Positions 26,389 to 35,706 are shown, numbered from the stretch's first letter. The stretch is 64,000 bases of DNA from Pseudomonadota bacterium (GCA_029558635.1 JAKQEE010000052.1:124001-188000), one strand, 5' to 3'. Notes: generated by a model from the letters alone, not told the origin. Translations and numbers: made by a program.

Positions 26389-27496
26389 AAGCTTCCTCGG
26401 TACTTGTCGTTTGCATCATTTTATGGTCGGCGCCTATCGCCTGTTCCATGTGGGTGAAGCCGTCCTTTTTCAAAAGTTCCAAAAGACTTTTTTTGATCTT
26501 GCAGGCAATGTAAGGTCCTTCATAGACCATGCCGCTATAGACTTGAATCAGAGACGCTCCGGCTCGTATTTTGGCATAGGCATCGACCGCATTGCAAATT
26601 CCTCCGACCCCTATGATCGGGATTTGTCCACCGGTCATTGCATAAAATTTGCGGATCATTTCGGTGGCTTTATCGGTCAGCGGTGCGCCGGAGAGGCCGC
26701 CCTTTTCATTGGCGAAGTTTTGCGGCAGGTCGGCGGGACGCGCGAGCGTGGTATTGGTGAGTATTACGCCGTCGATTTTAAGGTCTGTCAGGACTCCGGC
26801 GATGTCTTTCAATTGCTCGTCCGAAAGATCTGGGGCGAGCTTGACCAGAACAGGCGGCGGGTTGATGCCGCACGAGGTTTTGCGTTCGGCAAGGACGGCG
26901 GTCAGGAGTTCGGTCAGCGGACCTTTTTCCTGAAGATTGCGCAGGCCCGGTGTGTTGGGCGAGGAAATGTTGATCGTCAAATAATCGGCCATCGGTGCCA
27001 GTGTGCGAATGAGCGAGGTGTAATCTTTTGCCGGATCGGTTTGATCTTTGTTCATGCCGATGTTGAGGCCCAACACTCCGTTAGGGCGGGGTTTGCGCGA
27101 GAGGAACTTTTCCAGATTGGATTTGAATTTCGCCACCCCCAGATTGGGAAATCCCATGCGGTTGATGACGGCGCGGTGTTTGGGACAGCGGAAGATGCGT
27201 GGTTTCGGGTTGCCAATCTGCGGTTTGATTGTCACTGTTCCGGCCTCGACAAATCCGAAGCCCATGTCGAAGAGTTTGCCCACGGCTTCGGCGTTTTTAT
27301 CAAAGCCCGCGGCGATGCCCACTGGGTTCGGGAAGGTGCGGTCCCACAGGCGCATTTTGAGGGCAGGGTTATCCGGTTTTTGCGGGAAGAGAAGTTTGGT
27401 CGGAGCGATGCGTAGGCCCGCGATGGTCAGTTTGTGCGCGGTCTCAGGAGAGAGCAGGAAGAGAAACGGTTTGGCGAGGTTGTACAGGTCAGTCAT
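26372..27496 (-). CDS. pyrD: Dihydroorotate dehydrogenase (quinone), class 2
   Basis: Fourth step of pyrimidine synthesis, oxidising dihydroorotate with FMN and passing electrons to the membrane quinone pool. At 374 aa it has the class 2 N-terminal membrane-binding helices (YNLAKPFLFLLSPETAHKLTI), NPVGIAAGFDKNAEA, and the catalytic Ser region NISSPNTPGLRNLQ. IPIIGVGGI and IQVYSGMVYEGP form the FMN phosphate-binding part. Class 2 is typical of Gram-negative bacteria. The start overlaps pgsA by 8 nt and the stop overlaps the EAL gene. Confidence 0.96.
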   Translation of the reverse strand: MTDLYNLAKPFLFLLSPETAHKLTIAGLRIAPTKLLFPQKPDNPALKMRLWDRTFPNPVGIAAGFDKNAEAVGKLFDMGFGFVEAGTVTIKPQIGNPKPRIFRCPKHRAVINRMGFPNLGVAKFKSNLEKFLSRKPRPNGVLGLNIGMNKDQTDPAKDYTSLIRTLAPMADYLTINISSPNTPGLRNLQEKGPLTELLTAVLAERKTSCGINPPPVLVKLAPDLSDEQLKDIAGVLTDLKIDGVILTNTTLARPADLPQNFANEKGGLSGAPLTDKATEMIRKFYAMTGGQIPIIGVGGICNAVDAYAKIRAGASLIQVYSGMVYEGPYIACKIKKSLLELLKKDGFTHMEQAIGADHKMMQTTSTEEAYARSA

Positions 27497-28043
27497 TGAG
27501 GTGCTTCATCCCTTCTTTGAAATAGGACCATCCTGTCATGATGGTCAGGACGGTGGCTGCGACCAGCAAGGTATAGCCGATCTCGATATTGAGCGGCAGA
27601 ACCGGAACTCCGTATTCGCCCATAATCAGAAAGCCCAACGAAAACATCTGGATTGTCGTTTTCCACTTGGCCAGTTTTGAAACCGGAAACTGGATATTCT
27701 TCGGACCGAAATATTCGCGCAAGCCCGAGATCAGAAACTCACGCGATAGAATCAGGATAATAGGCGCAATACCCCACCCCGACACATGGCCATTGGCCAG
27801 CAATGTCAGTAGAACGGTGGCGACAAATATCTTGTCGGCAACGGGGTCGAGAAATTTTCCAAACGGCGATTCCAATTTGAATTTGCGCGCGAGATATCCG
27901 TCAAACCAATCGGTAATACATCCGAGCGTGTAGAGCCCCAAAGATGTCCATGCGGCCCACGTCGCGTCGATCATCATTAAAGCAACGAGAAAGGGCAGAG
28001 ACAGGAGCCGCCCGACGGTCAGAATATTGGGTAAGTTTCGCAT
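27489..28043 (-). CDS. pgsA: CDP-diacylglycerol-glycerol-3-phosphate 3-phosphatidyltransferase
   Basis: Makes phosphatidylglycerol phosphate in the inner membrane. At 184 aa it has about four TM segments. The CDP-alcohol phosphatidyltransferase motif is complete: D-G-x2-A-R-x8-G-x3-D-x3-D seen as DWFDGYLARK then GKFLDPVADK. Short length and N-terminal NLPNILTVGRLL favour PgsA over cardiolipin or PS synthase. A hairpin covers its ribosome binding site (28044-28060). It is the first gene of the pgsA-pyrD-EAL run with overlaps of 8 and 17 nt. Confidence 0.95.
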   Translation of the reverse strand: MRNLPNILTVGRLLSLPFLVALMMIDATWAAWTSLGLYTLGCITDWFDGYLARKFKLESPFGKFLDPVADKIFVATVLLTLLANGHVSGWGIAPIILILSREFLISGLREYFGPKNIQFPVSKLAKWKTTIQMFSLGFLIMGEYGVPVLPLNIEIGYTLLVAATVLTIMTGWSYFKEGMKHLND

Positions 28044-28060
28044 CCCCCTCTTTTAGGGGG
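28044..28060 (-). promoter_or_regulatory. Hairpin containing the pgsA ribosome binding site
   Basis: A perfect 6-bp G/C-rich stem (28044-28049 with 28055-28060) and a 5-nt loop directly abut the pgsA ATG. On the mRNA the purine arm (AGAGGGGG) is the only Shine-Dalgarno candidate and is paired in the hairpin, so opening it may be needed for translation. Confidence 0.5.
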
Positions 28061-28114
28061 TATCCTCTTTATTTTCAACTTCTTATAATGATTTATTCAG
28101 AAGAATATGCCGAA

Positions 28115-28762
28115 TTATTCGTCCAATTTGAGCGGGGAGCCGCCGCTTTCTGTCATGCTTTCGAGATTAATGTCCATACAGACGTTGAATTCCGTCAGGT
28201 CCAGTATTTTCTCTGCGTTCTTCGGCATCATAATTTTGTTGTTGATGCAGTATTCGATCAAGGCGGCGCTGATGAAGTCTGCGGTCAGGTTGATGAATTT
28301 CTGTTCGAACGTCTTTTCATCGAAAAAGGTCAGGGTAATGGCTTTCGGTGTTTCCTTGACGTTATAGTCCCCTTGGATCGGGGCCTTGAAGCTTTTCATC
28401 GAGTGAAATTCATATTCTGCGTTTCCGGCATAGCGGGCACGGATGATTCTGCCTTCGGGGAATTTCATTCCATGGGCGGCGCCAGCGTTGCGGATAGCTG
28501 TGGTGGTTTCGGAGTGCGAAAAAATTAGGCGTCTGATTTCTGTAGCCATGGATGGTGGTTCTTCTCTTATGAATTTTGATTTTCTGTTTTTGATATTATT
28601 CCAGTCGTCTGGAACAGTCCCAAATTTACCTTTTTTCTTATATTTTGCAACAGCGTGATCTTCAAGTTTTCTTAAACATTTATAGGGTAGTCTAGGGTGT
28701 GATTGGCAGAGCCGTTTGCGGTCGAGTTCGTATTTGTACATTGTCATTATAGTGAAAGCCAT
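28115..28762 (-). CDS. Uncharacterised cytoplasmic protein
   Basis: 215 aa from the first ATG (28762), but later ATGs (28747, 28741, 28549) are possible; the one at 28549 (MATEIRRLIFSHSETTTA) has a weak AGAGAAG upstream. The first start codon is back to back with the divergent ATPase ATG (CATATG), leaving no promoter space unless the real start is later. The sequence is mixed alpha/beta, basic in residues 25-70 and acidic near the end. No known family motif was recognised. It is unrelated in orientation to the pilus genes it abuts. Confidence 0.6.
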   Translation of the reverse strand: MAFTIMTMYKYELDRKRLCQSHPRLPYKCLRKLEDHAVAKYKKKGKFGTVPDDWNNIKNRKSKFIREEPPSMATEIRRLIFSHSETTTAIRNAGAAHGMKFPEGRIIRARYAGNAEYEFHSMKSFKAPIQGDYNVKETPKAITLTFFDEKTFEQKFINLTADFISAALIEYCINNKIMMPKNAEKILDLTEFNVCMDINLESMTESGGSPLKLDE

Positions 28763-30646
28763 ATGGAAGTCATTGATTTAACAGGAAAAGACAAAAGGAC
28801 TGAAGGAGCCGGCGGTGAGTCGGCCAACCTTCCGGCACGCCCGGACCAGATACAGAAAAATGTGTCCTATAAGCGTGGTCAGGATCTTGCCCGTCGTTCG
28901 GGGCATGATCTGGCGGGTCGTTTTGCCGGTGATGATACCGGATTGTCTGGTGGAGCCGATGGCCGCGGCCGGATCGGGGATCGTCTGGTTGCGCAGGGCG
29001 TTATTACTCAGGAACAATTGGGTGTTGCGCTGCAAGAAAAGAAAATCAGCGGCAAATTGCTTGGGCAGGTTCTTGTCGAGCTTGGTTTTATTGAAGAGTC
29101 GGTTCTGATCCAGTTTCTGGCTGAATCGGGTGGTCACGAAGTCTTTGATCCCAAGACAACGATTTTTGACGGGGAAGCCCTGTCCCTGATCGATAAGGCA
29201 ACAGCCAAGAAATTGCGTGTACTGCCTGTATCTTATCAAGATAACGTCGCTGTTGTGGCTATGGTCGATCCGTATGACATCGTTGCGACGGACGGGTTGA
29301 AGCGTATTTTGCCGAAAGGCACCGAGATTCGCTGTCTGGTCGCCACGCCGTCGGTTCTGTCGGATGCGATGGACGCTGCTTATGGATATTCTAGCGTTAT
29401 CGAAGACATTATCAAGGAGTTGGACGATACCAAGGCCAATCCGGACGATGTTTCCAATGTTAACGAGGACAAGGCCTACAGTCACCCGATTGTGCGTCTG
29501 GTCAATGCTTTGCTTATCGATGCCGTCAAGACCGGCGTTTCCGACCTTCACTTTGAGCCGGAGGAGAACTTTGTTCGTCTTCGCTATCGTCTTGACGGTG
29601 TGTTGTTTACCGCCCAAATTTTGCATAAAAAAATATGGAACGGAGTGTCTCAGCGTCTAAAAATTATGTCCAAGATGAATATTGCGGATAAGTTGGCACC
29701 TCAGGATGGTCGTTTCAACCTGAATATTGGCGACCGCGAGGCTGACTTCCGTGTGTCGTCGCTTCCGACTGTTCATGGCGAGAATATCGTTCTTCGTGTT
29801 CTGGATAAAAGTGCCAGCATTAAACCATTGGAAAATCTTGGATTTAGTCCCGAGAACCTGAAGCGTATCCGTGCGGCGCAGGCGCGTCCGGAAGGGATTA
29901 TTATCGTGACGGGTCCGACGGGGTCGGGTAAATCGACATCTCTCTATTCAATGATTAATGAAATCAACAAGGTAGAGGTCAATATTCAGACGCTGGAAGA
30001 TCCCGTTGAATATTCTCTGCCGATGATCCGCCAGACCCATGTGCGGGAAGGCGTTCTGGAATTTGCGGACGGGATCAAGGCTTTGCTCCGTCAGGATCCG
30101 GATATTATCTTTATCGGAGAAATTCGTGACGGGACAACCGGCGAGATGGCTTTGAAGGCCGCGATGACCGGTCACCAGGTGTATACGACTCTCCACACCA
30201 ACGATTCTTTCGGGGCTATTCCGCGTCTGGTCGATCTAGGGCTGAAACCCGGGATGATTGCCGGTGCGATTATTGGGGTTTTTGCTCAGCGTTTGGTACG
30301 CAAGCTTTGCCCGTCCTGTAAAGAAGAATACAAGCCGAACGAAGAAGAATGCCATATTCTCGGCGTCGACAGTGATTCTCCGCCGACGATTTACAAAGCC
30401 CATCAGGGCGGGTGTCCGGCGTGTTCGGGGCAGGGCTACAAAGGCCGTTTGGCTATTGCGGAGATTCTTTTGACGGACGAGGATATGGACGAGATTATCG
30501 CCCGTGGCGGGACCAAAGTCGAAATGAAGCGTCTGGCTAAACAAAAGGGATTCAAAAGTATGCGAGATGATGGTATTCTCAAAATACTGGATGGCGTCAC
30601 CAGCATTGAAGAGTTGGCCGGGGCCGTTCATATCCATTCAGACTAA
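28763..30646 (+). CDS. mshE: Type IV pilus/type II secretion assembly ATPase (GspE/MshE/PilB family)
   Basis: Hexameric cytoplasmic motor for pilus extension. 627 aa from the ATG at 28763 (MEVIDLTGK) with TGAAAG upstream. A Gly/Arg-rich N-terminus is followed by an MshEN-type domain (~70-215; GQVLVELGFI, DPYDIVATD), then the NTPase with Walker A GPTGSGKS (384-391), Asp box, Walker B IIFIGEIRD, His box and a zinc CxxC pair (CPSCKEE ... CPACSGQG). MshEN domains in MSHA and PilB proteins can bind c-di-GMP, which fits the EAL proteins nearby. It heads the pilus run through 46 kb. The GspE versus MshE label is by synteny. Confidence 0.93.
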   Translation: MEVIDLTGKDKRTEGAGGESANLPARPDQIQKNVSYKRGQDLARRSGHDLAGRFAGDDTGLSGGADGRGRIGDRLVAQGVITQEQLGVALQEKKISGKLLGQVLVELGFIEESVLIQFLAESGGHEVFDPKTTIFDGEALSLIDKATAKKLRVLPVSYQDNVAVVAMVDPYDIVATDGLKRILPKGTEIRCLVATPSVLSDAMDAAYGYSSVIEDIIKELDDTKANPDDVSNVNEDKAYSHPIVRLVNALLIDAVKTGVSDLHFEPEENFVRLRYRLDGVLFTAQILHKKIWNGVSQRLKIMSKMNIADKLAPQDGRFNLNIGDREADFRVSSLPTVHGENIVLRVLDKSASIKPLENLGFSPENLKRIRAAQARPEGIIIVTGPTGSGKSTSLYSMINEINKVEVNIQTLEDPVEYSLPMIRQTHVREGVLEFADGIKALLRQDPDIIFIGEIRDGTTGEMALKAAMTGHQVYTTLHTNDSFGAIPRLVDLGLKPGMIAGAIIGVFAQRLVRKLCPSCKEEYKPNEEECHILGVDSDSPPTIYKAHQGGCPACSGQGYKGRLAIAEILLTDEDMDEIIARGGTKVEMKRLAKQKGFKSMRDDGILKILDGVTSIEELAGAVHIHSD

Positions 30647-30676
30647 TCTGCCGGAACTCTATGTCTTTGGCGGGTT

Positions 30677-31915
30677 TTGTGCCATCATCGGAGGTCGGTC
30701 ATTCAACCCTATAAGTACAAAGCTTATAACGCCAAAGGGCGTCCGATTCGCGGGGTGATTTCCGCTGCGAATGAGGTTGATCTATATAATCAACTCCAGA
30801 GTACGGGCATGGAGTTGGTTACTTGTTCCCCCGTTTCTGCCCGTGGGCAGGGCGGAATTACCCTTTTCCGGCCAAAAGTCAAAACCCGCGATCTGATCCA
30901 GTTTTTTATGCATCTTGAGCAAATGCAGGCGGCCGGTGTGCCGATGCTCGATTCTCTGGCCGATGTTCGCGATTCTGCCGAAAACCAGACGCTTAAAGAT
31001 ATTATGACGGATGTTCACCGCAACGTTTCCGACGGGAGTTCTCTTTCCGAATCTTTGGCTGCCTATCCCAAAATTTTCAATAATTTGTATATCTCTCTTA
31101 TCGAAGCCGGCGAGGAAACCGGTGATCTGCAATTATCCTATTCCCAGCTTATCAAATATTTGAAATGGGTTGACGATATGCAGAGCAAGATCCGGAAAGC
31201 AACCCGTTATCCTACCATCTTGCTTGTGGTTGTGATTCTGACAATTACCGTCATGATGGGATATGTTGTGCCGCAGATTGTCGGGTTTATTAAGAATCTG
31301 GGGCAGGACTTGCCCTTTTATACGACTGCGCTGGTGGTAACTTCCGAGTTTTTCCAGGAATATTGGTGGGCGGTTCTGGCGACACCGTTCCTCTTGTTTG
31401 CTGTGTACAAGGCCATTCGCAAGAATTCGGAAGGGTTTGCCTACCGGATGGATTCTCTTTTTCTTGAGCTTCCTATTGCGGGTCCGCTGATTCGGAAGAT
31501 TTCGATTGCGCGATATGCCCAGACGTTCGGGGCTTTATTTTCCAGCGGTATTGACGTGATCAACTGTTTGAAAGCCTCCCAGAATACGGTCACCAATCTG
31601 GCTTTGCTTGAGGCTTTGGATATTGTTCAGGCGCAGGTTCAGGCCGGTTCTCCGCTTTCTGCCGCTTTCGGTGCTTCGGGCGAATTTCCGACGCTGGTGA
31701 CGCGGATGGTCAAAATCGGTGAAGAGTCCGGTAACTTGACTCCCGTTTTGCAACAGGTTTCCGAATTTTACACCAAAGATGTCGATGAGGCTGTCCAGTC
31801 CTTGATCACGATGATCGAGCCGATGTTGACTATGATTCTCGGTTTGATGATTCTCTGGATTGCTGTCGGGGTCTTTGGTCCAATTTACTCAAGCTTTGAA
31901 AATATTGATTTCTAG
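30677..31915 (+). CDS. mshG: Inner-membrane platform protein (GspF/PilC/MshG family)
   Basis: A 412-aa polytopic platform that couples the assembly ATPase to the pilus. Two T2SSF domains (~55-180 and 260-390) and three TM segments are visible (~190-215, 240-262, 383-404). QMQAAGVPMLDSLADV and GALFSSGIDVINCLKASQ are the repeated family signature. The first legal start is the TTG at 30677, without a good binding site. A GGAGG at 30690-30694 is spaced 6 nt before an in-frame ATT at 30701, which would give MQPYKYKAYNAKG, the expected family N-terminus; see findings. Confidence 0.92.
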   Translation: MCHHRRSVIQPYKYKAYNAKGRPIRGVISAANEVDLYNQLQSTGMELVTCSPVSARGQGGITLFRPKVKTRDLIQFFMHLEQMQAAGVPMLDSLADVRDSAENQTLKDIMTDVHRNVSDGSSLSESLAAYPKIFNNLYISLIEAGEETGDLQLSYSQLIKYLKWVDDMQSKIRKATRYPTILLVVVILTITVMMGYVVPQIVGFIKNLGQDLPFYTTALVVTSEFFQEYWWAVLATPFLLFAVYKAIRKNSEGFAYRMDSLFLELPIAGPLIRKISIARYAQTFGALFSSGIDVINCLKASQNTVTNLALLEALDIVQAQVQAGSPLSAAFGASGEFPTLVTRMVKIGEESGNLTPVLQQVSEFYTKDVDEAVQSLITMIEPMLTMILGLMILWIAVGVFGPIYSSFENIDF

Positions 31916-31944
31916 TGCTATAGATTATTTAACGGTTGGTTCCT

Positions 31945-33612
31945 ATGTCTGTTTCTCTTTCCCTTCCTGCTTTCCTCTCTCCGGCACGTTGCATCCTACT
32001 TGTTATGGATGATGGAGTCGGTGTTTACCGGTTGACGGGGAGTTTGGTCGAGTTTCTTGACTCCCTGCAGTGGCGGGAACCCGGTTTCGAGGAAAAACTT
32101 TCAGATATCTTGACCCGTAGCGGCGCCTCTTCGGTTGTTATTCTCAACGATGCCGTCGAGCAACATTATCGTAAGGAAAAAGTTCCTGTTATCACGATGT
32201 TCGATCGCGCGAATATCGTCCAGCGTCGTCTGAATGTCGCCTTCCCCAATTTTTCAATGCGTGCTGCCAAAGTTCTGAAGTCGGGCCTCAAGACTTCTAT
32301 AGGATCGGCGGCCCCAACTGGAGGAGGGGGTAAGGAAAAAGAGGCGGTTAAGGGGGATTTGTACCTTTTTGCTGCCGTACCTTCAACGGACGGGTTCGGC
32401 CGGATCATGATGGCGCTCAGTCATGTTGATATCCGGATTGTCGGGCTCGGTCTATTGCCGATTGAGTCGACTTCACTGGTTGATACACTGGTCAAAAAGC
32501 TGTCGCAGAAGAATTTTGGTGTTGGCGGGGCGCGCTGGTCTATTTTGCTGTCCCAGCATCGCGGAGGGGGATTGCGTCAGGTTGTTGTCAAGGACGGCGA
32601 TCTGGCACTCACTCGTGTCACTCCGGTGGTGGAGCCTGATCCCGGCTCTCCCGGAGCTTGGGCTGCTGATGTGTCTCAGGAATTGCAGGCAACATTGAGC
32701 TATTTGTCGCGCTTCGGCTACACGCCTGAGGACGGTCTCGATATTATGATTGTCGGCGACAAGACCTATACTGAAGCTCTTGAAGGGATGATTTATGCGC
32801 CGTGCCATTTCACAGCGCTCTCTCTTGAGGAGGCTTCCGGCTTCCTCGGTCTCAAATTAGGTGCTGATGCAGCCCCGCACTTCTCCGAATTGCTTCATGC
32901 CGGGTGGGCCGGTAAAAAGTTCAGTCTTGATCTTTCCATTTCCTCACGGGAAATTTCCGCCATTAAAGAACCTCGGGTGGCCGCGCAAATTATTATGTTT
33001 GCTTGCGCTCTTGGTATTGGCGGGCTTGTCGGATTTGCTTCGGAAGAGGCGCTGAAAATGTATCGTGCCTCAATCAATCTTGATGTTGTTCGTCAGGAGA
33101 AAAAAGATATAGAGGATATCTATCAGGAAGAATTACTGCGCAAACAGAAAATGGGCATTGATGTTCTTCTGGTGAAAGGGGCTTTGTCCATTCATGACCA
33201 GATTGAAAAAGAGGTGGTTGACCCTCTGGATGTTCTCGATGCTGTCTCTCACGAATTGGAAACGATCCGTCTCGACAAGTTCGAGTATTCCGCTACAGGG
33301 CCGGAAGTTCTGGCGACACCAAGTCCTGCTCAAGCTGGTGGTGGGGCGCGGGAAAACAAATTCACGCTTTACTTGAGTTTTGCCGGTACGACCAAACCCA
33401 AGGAGGGCAATGAAGAAATCGACAAGTTGGTTCAGCGTCTGAACGGTCGGTTGGAAGGGATGGGGTATGTTGCCGCGGTTACCAAAAAGCTCCAAGACCT
33501 GACCTTTGAGGGGGTTGCTGAGAGCGAGGCCGGTATAACTGCCAATAAGCGGGCAACGCAAGACAGATACCACGCGGAAATTGAAGTCAGGAAGGTTCAG
33601 AAAAATGGTTAG
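31945..33612 (+). CDS. PilM-PilN fusion / GspL-like pilus assembly protein
   Basis: A 555-aa bitopic protein. The cytoplasmic part (~1-340) resembles the actin-like PilM/GspL domain, one TM lies at ~346-365, and a ~190-residue periplasmic part with a coiled coil (~370-420) and a ferredoxin-like end resembles PilN. This single-chain layout is that of GspL rather than of separate PilM and PilN; MSHA loci have MshI/MshJ at this position. The start is ATG 31945; a TTG at 31936 adds three residues. The stop overlaps the next start. The order after the ATPase and platform genes supports the role. Confidence 0.8.
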   Translation: MSVSLSLPAFLSPARCILLVMDDGVGVYRLTGSLVEFLDSLQWREPGFEEKLSDILTRSGASSVVILNDAVEQHYRKEKVPVITMFDRANIVQRRLNVAFPNFSMRAAKVLKSGLKTSIGSAAPTGGGGKEKEAVKGDLYLFAAVPSTDGFGRIMMALSHVDIRIVGLGLLPIESTSLVDTLVKKLSQKNFGVGGARWSILLSQHRGGGLRQVVVKDGDLALTRVTPVVEPDPGSPGAWAADVSQELQATLSYLSRFGYTPEDGLDIMIVGDKTYTEALEGMIYAPCHFTALSLEEASGFLGLKLGADAAPHFSELLHAGWAGKKFSLDLSISSREISAIKEPRVAAQIIMFACALGIGGLVGFASEEALKMYRASINLDVVRQEKKDIEDIYQEELLRKQKMGIDVLLVKGALSIHDQIEKEVVDPLDVLDAVSHELETIRLDKFEYSATGPEVLATPSPAQAGGGARENKFTLYLSFAGTTKPKEGNEEIDKLVQRLNGRLEGMGYVAAVTKKLQDLTFEGVAESEAGITANKRATQDRYHAEIEVRKVQKNG

Positions 33613-34249
33613 AGGTCTGTCTAACAAGGTTATTTACTTCATTCTTCTCATGATCCTCCTGATCGGTGGTGGTGGGTACGTGGTTTATGAGTACTTGATC
33701 CCCAATCGCGAAAGCATTGAAAACGAGCTGCAATCGACACGCTCGGAAGTGAGCGCCAAATATAACGAAGTCCAGAAAATGAAGGAAGAGTTCGTTCTGC
33801 TTCAGAGTCAGTTGCGTACGTTCAAGGAGCTGGAGGCTCGCGGCTTTTTTGACAATCAGGACCGTGCCGCTGCGGTTGATAATTTCACCAAGCTGGTTAA
33901 CCGCGTCGGTATTTTGCTGGCTAAAGTCAACTTTGAATCCGGGGAAATTGTGAAAAACGATCTGGCTGATCAGGCCAAACAGGTCGTGATCAAAAGTCAC
34001 GGCAAGGTTGAGCTCCAAAGCCTTGACGATGTCGATGTTTATACTTTGATGAAATATATGCAAGAGCGCTTTCCGGGGAGTGTTGATGTGACGAGTCTTA
34101 AACTCGAACGAACGGAGACGCTGAACGCAGCCGTGCTGCGTCAGATCGGAAGCGGAACGCCTCTGGCTTTGGTTAAAGGCAGTTTTGAGTTCGATTGGCG
34201 CACGATGACTTCACGCGATACGGTTGCTCCGGAAAGTGGAGGGAACTAG
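33605..34249 (+). CDS. PilO/GspM/MshJ-like alignment protein
   Basis: 214 aa starting at ATG 33605, with AGGAAGG 7 nt upstream and the ATG inside the end of the preceding gene. One N-terminal TM (VIYFILLMILLIGGGGYVVYEYLI), a long periplasmic coiled coil (~30-75, IENELQSTRSEVSAKYNE) and a small alpha/beta domain are the PilO/GspM plan. It would dimerise with the PilN-like part of the upstream fusion. Sequence signatures are weak, as is usual in this family, so the call leans on topology and position. Confidence 0.75.
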   Translation: MVRGLSNKVIYFILLMILLIGGGGYVVYEYLIPNRESIENELQSTRSEVSAKYNEVQKMKEEFVLLQSQLRTFKELEARGFFDNQDRAAAVDNFTKLVNRVGILLAKVNFESGEIVKNDLADQAKQVVIKSHGKVELQSLDDVDVYTLMKYMQERFPGSVDVTSLKLERTETLNAAVLRQIGSGTPLALVKGSFEFDWRTMTSRDTVAPESGGN

Positions 34250-34250
34250 A

Positions 34251-34874
34251 ATGTTGAATGCACGTTTTCTTTCTTTATTTTCTGTTGCCGTGATTTTTTC
34301 AGGCGGGGTCTTTGCTCAAGACGCCGGCGGGCTTCCTCCTCAGGAAACCAACACTCCTATATTCGGGACGACGGGTTCCGTCTCCGGTTTGTCGCAAGAC
34401 GAGTTGCCGCCGGAAGTCAAAATCCTTCAAAGTATCGAGAGGGAAATCAAGGAGAAGTATAAAAAGCAGCTTTATCTTCGTTCGCAGGTTCCGTCGGTGT
34501 TCTTTACACCTTCCCAGCATGCTTTGTTGCGTGAGGCGCGTATCGGATTCAATACACGTGTCCCGACGTTGCAGGAATTGAAGGATCAGGGTGATCCGAA
34601 TGATCCCAATTACAGGCCGCCGCCTTCTCTTAGAGAGATTTCTCTTGGCGGTATTTTGTATAGCTCTCAAAGTGACTGGGTTGTTTACCTCAATAACATC
34701 CGTATTACCCCGCAGGCCATTCCTTCCGAGCTGGTAGATATCAAGGTGTTCAAGGATTATATTGAAGTGAGATGGTTTGACGCTCTTACAAACCAGATTT
34801 TCCCGATCCGGTTGAGACCAAACCAGAGATTTAATCTGGATGCCAAAGTTTTCCTTCCCGCGCGCGAGTCGTAA
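34251..34874 (+). CDS. MshK/GspC-like periplasmic protein
   Basis: 207 aa from ATG 34251 with GGAGGG upstream. Sec signal (MLNARFLSLFSVAVIFSGGVFA) followed by a Pro/Gly linker and a C-terminal domain (~125-205) with LGGILYSSQSDWVVYLNN, VDIKVFKDYIEVRWFD and FPIRLRPNQRF. That small beta domain (iN-g binding, I-x-x-D-x-V repeat) matches the homology region shared by MshK, PilP and GspC, which contacts the secretin. It would link the inner-membrane complex to the MshL-like lipoprotein at 40417. Confidence 0.7.
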   Translation: MLNARFLSLFSVAVIFSGGVFAQDAGGLPPQETNTPIFGTTGSVSGLSQDELPPEVKILQSIEREIKEKYKKQLYLRSQVPSVFFTPSQHALLREARIGFNTRVPTLQELKDQGDPNDPNYRPPPSLREISLGGILYSSQSDWVVYLNNIRITPQAIPSELVDIKVFKDYIEVRWFDALTNQIFPIRLRPNQRFNLDAKVFLPARES

Positions 34875-34876
34875 CT

Positions 34877-35632
34877 GTGGCTGATATTTCAGAGGTTGCC
34901 GTTCACATTTCAAATCTGGTTGCCGGATATGGAGGCGGGCGGGTTTTGCATGAGATTTCCTTTGATGTTCGTTCCGGAGAGACTTACGGGTTGATCGGAT
35001 TGAACGGCGCGGGGAAAACAACTCTGGTTAAAACCATTCTGGGGTTGAAAACGCCAATGGCTGGCGAGATCACTGTTTTTGGACGGTCCTCGCAAGGGGC
35101 TGATGTCCGCTACGATATTTCCTATCTGCCTGAAAGGTTTGATCCGCCCTGGTTTCTCAAAGGGGGCGAGTTCATCGACTTCACGGCCTCTTTGTATAAG
35201 CGCAAGGTTTCCCAAGACGATAAGGTTCGTTTTTGCGAGTCACTTGCCCTTGATCCGCAAGTGCTCGGCAATCGCGTTCAGACTTATTCAAAAGGAATGA
35301 GGCAGAAGCTGGGGCTGATTGCAACGGTTCTCACCGGATGCGAGGTTTTGATATTCGATGAACCGATGAGCGGTCTCGATCCTTTAGCGCGGTCTTTGGT
35401 TAAATCCATGTTTTTATCCCTGAAAGAACAGGGAAAAACCGTGCTTTTGAGCAGCCATATCCTGTCCGACATGGATGAGATTTGCGACCGGGTTTCGGTT
35501 ATCCATGCCGGAAACCGTCTGTTTTCAGGGCGGCCTGCTCAAATGAAAGAGGATTTGGGCGAAGGTTCCCTCGAAAAAGCTTTCCTGAAAATTATCGCCA
35601 AAGAACCTTCGGTCCTAGGCAAAGTGGCCTAA
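34877..35632 (+). CDS. ABC exporter ATP-binding protein
   Basis: A 251-aa single ABC cassette with a GTG start. Walker A GLNGAGKTT, Q loop in the SYLPERF region, signature YSKGMRQKL, Walker B VLIFDEP and the switch His SSHILSD are present. The SKGMRQ signature and the N-terminal type match ABC-2 exporters such as NatA/CcmA-like and gliding-motility GldA. Its likely permease is encoded at 42514-43287, seven genes downstream in the same run. The substrate is unknown. Presence inside a pilus operon is unusual. Confidence 0.92.
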   Translation: MADISEVAVHISNLVAGYGGGRVLHEISFDVRSGETYGLIGLNGAGKTTLVKTILGLKTPMAGEITVFGRSSQGADVRYDISYLPERFDPPWFLKGGEFIDFTASLYKRKVSQDDKVRFCESLALDPQVLGNRVQTYSKGMRQKLGLIATVLTGCEVLIFDEPMSGLDPLARSLVKSMFLSLKEQGKTVLLSSHILSDMDEICDRVSVIHAGNRLFSGRPAQMKEDLGEGSLEKAFLKIIAKEPSVLGKVA

Positions 35633-35706
35633 ATGGTGTATGATTGCGTCGCTTGTGGCTTTTGCGGCTTCATGCGGCCCTCCTTTAATCCGATCGGGTG
35701 ATTCAT

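Noticed and set aside
26288..27415. 375-codon plus-strand frame opposite pyrD
   Set aside because: pyrD has complete class 2 motifs; the opposite frame is His/Gly/Arg-biased.
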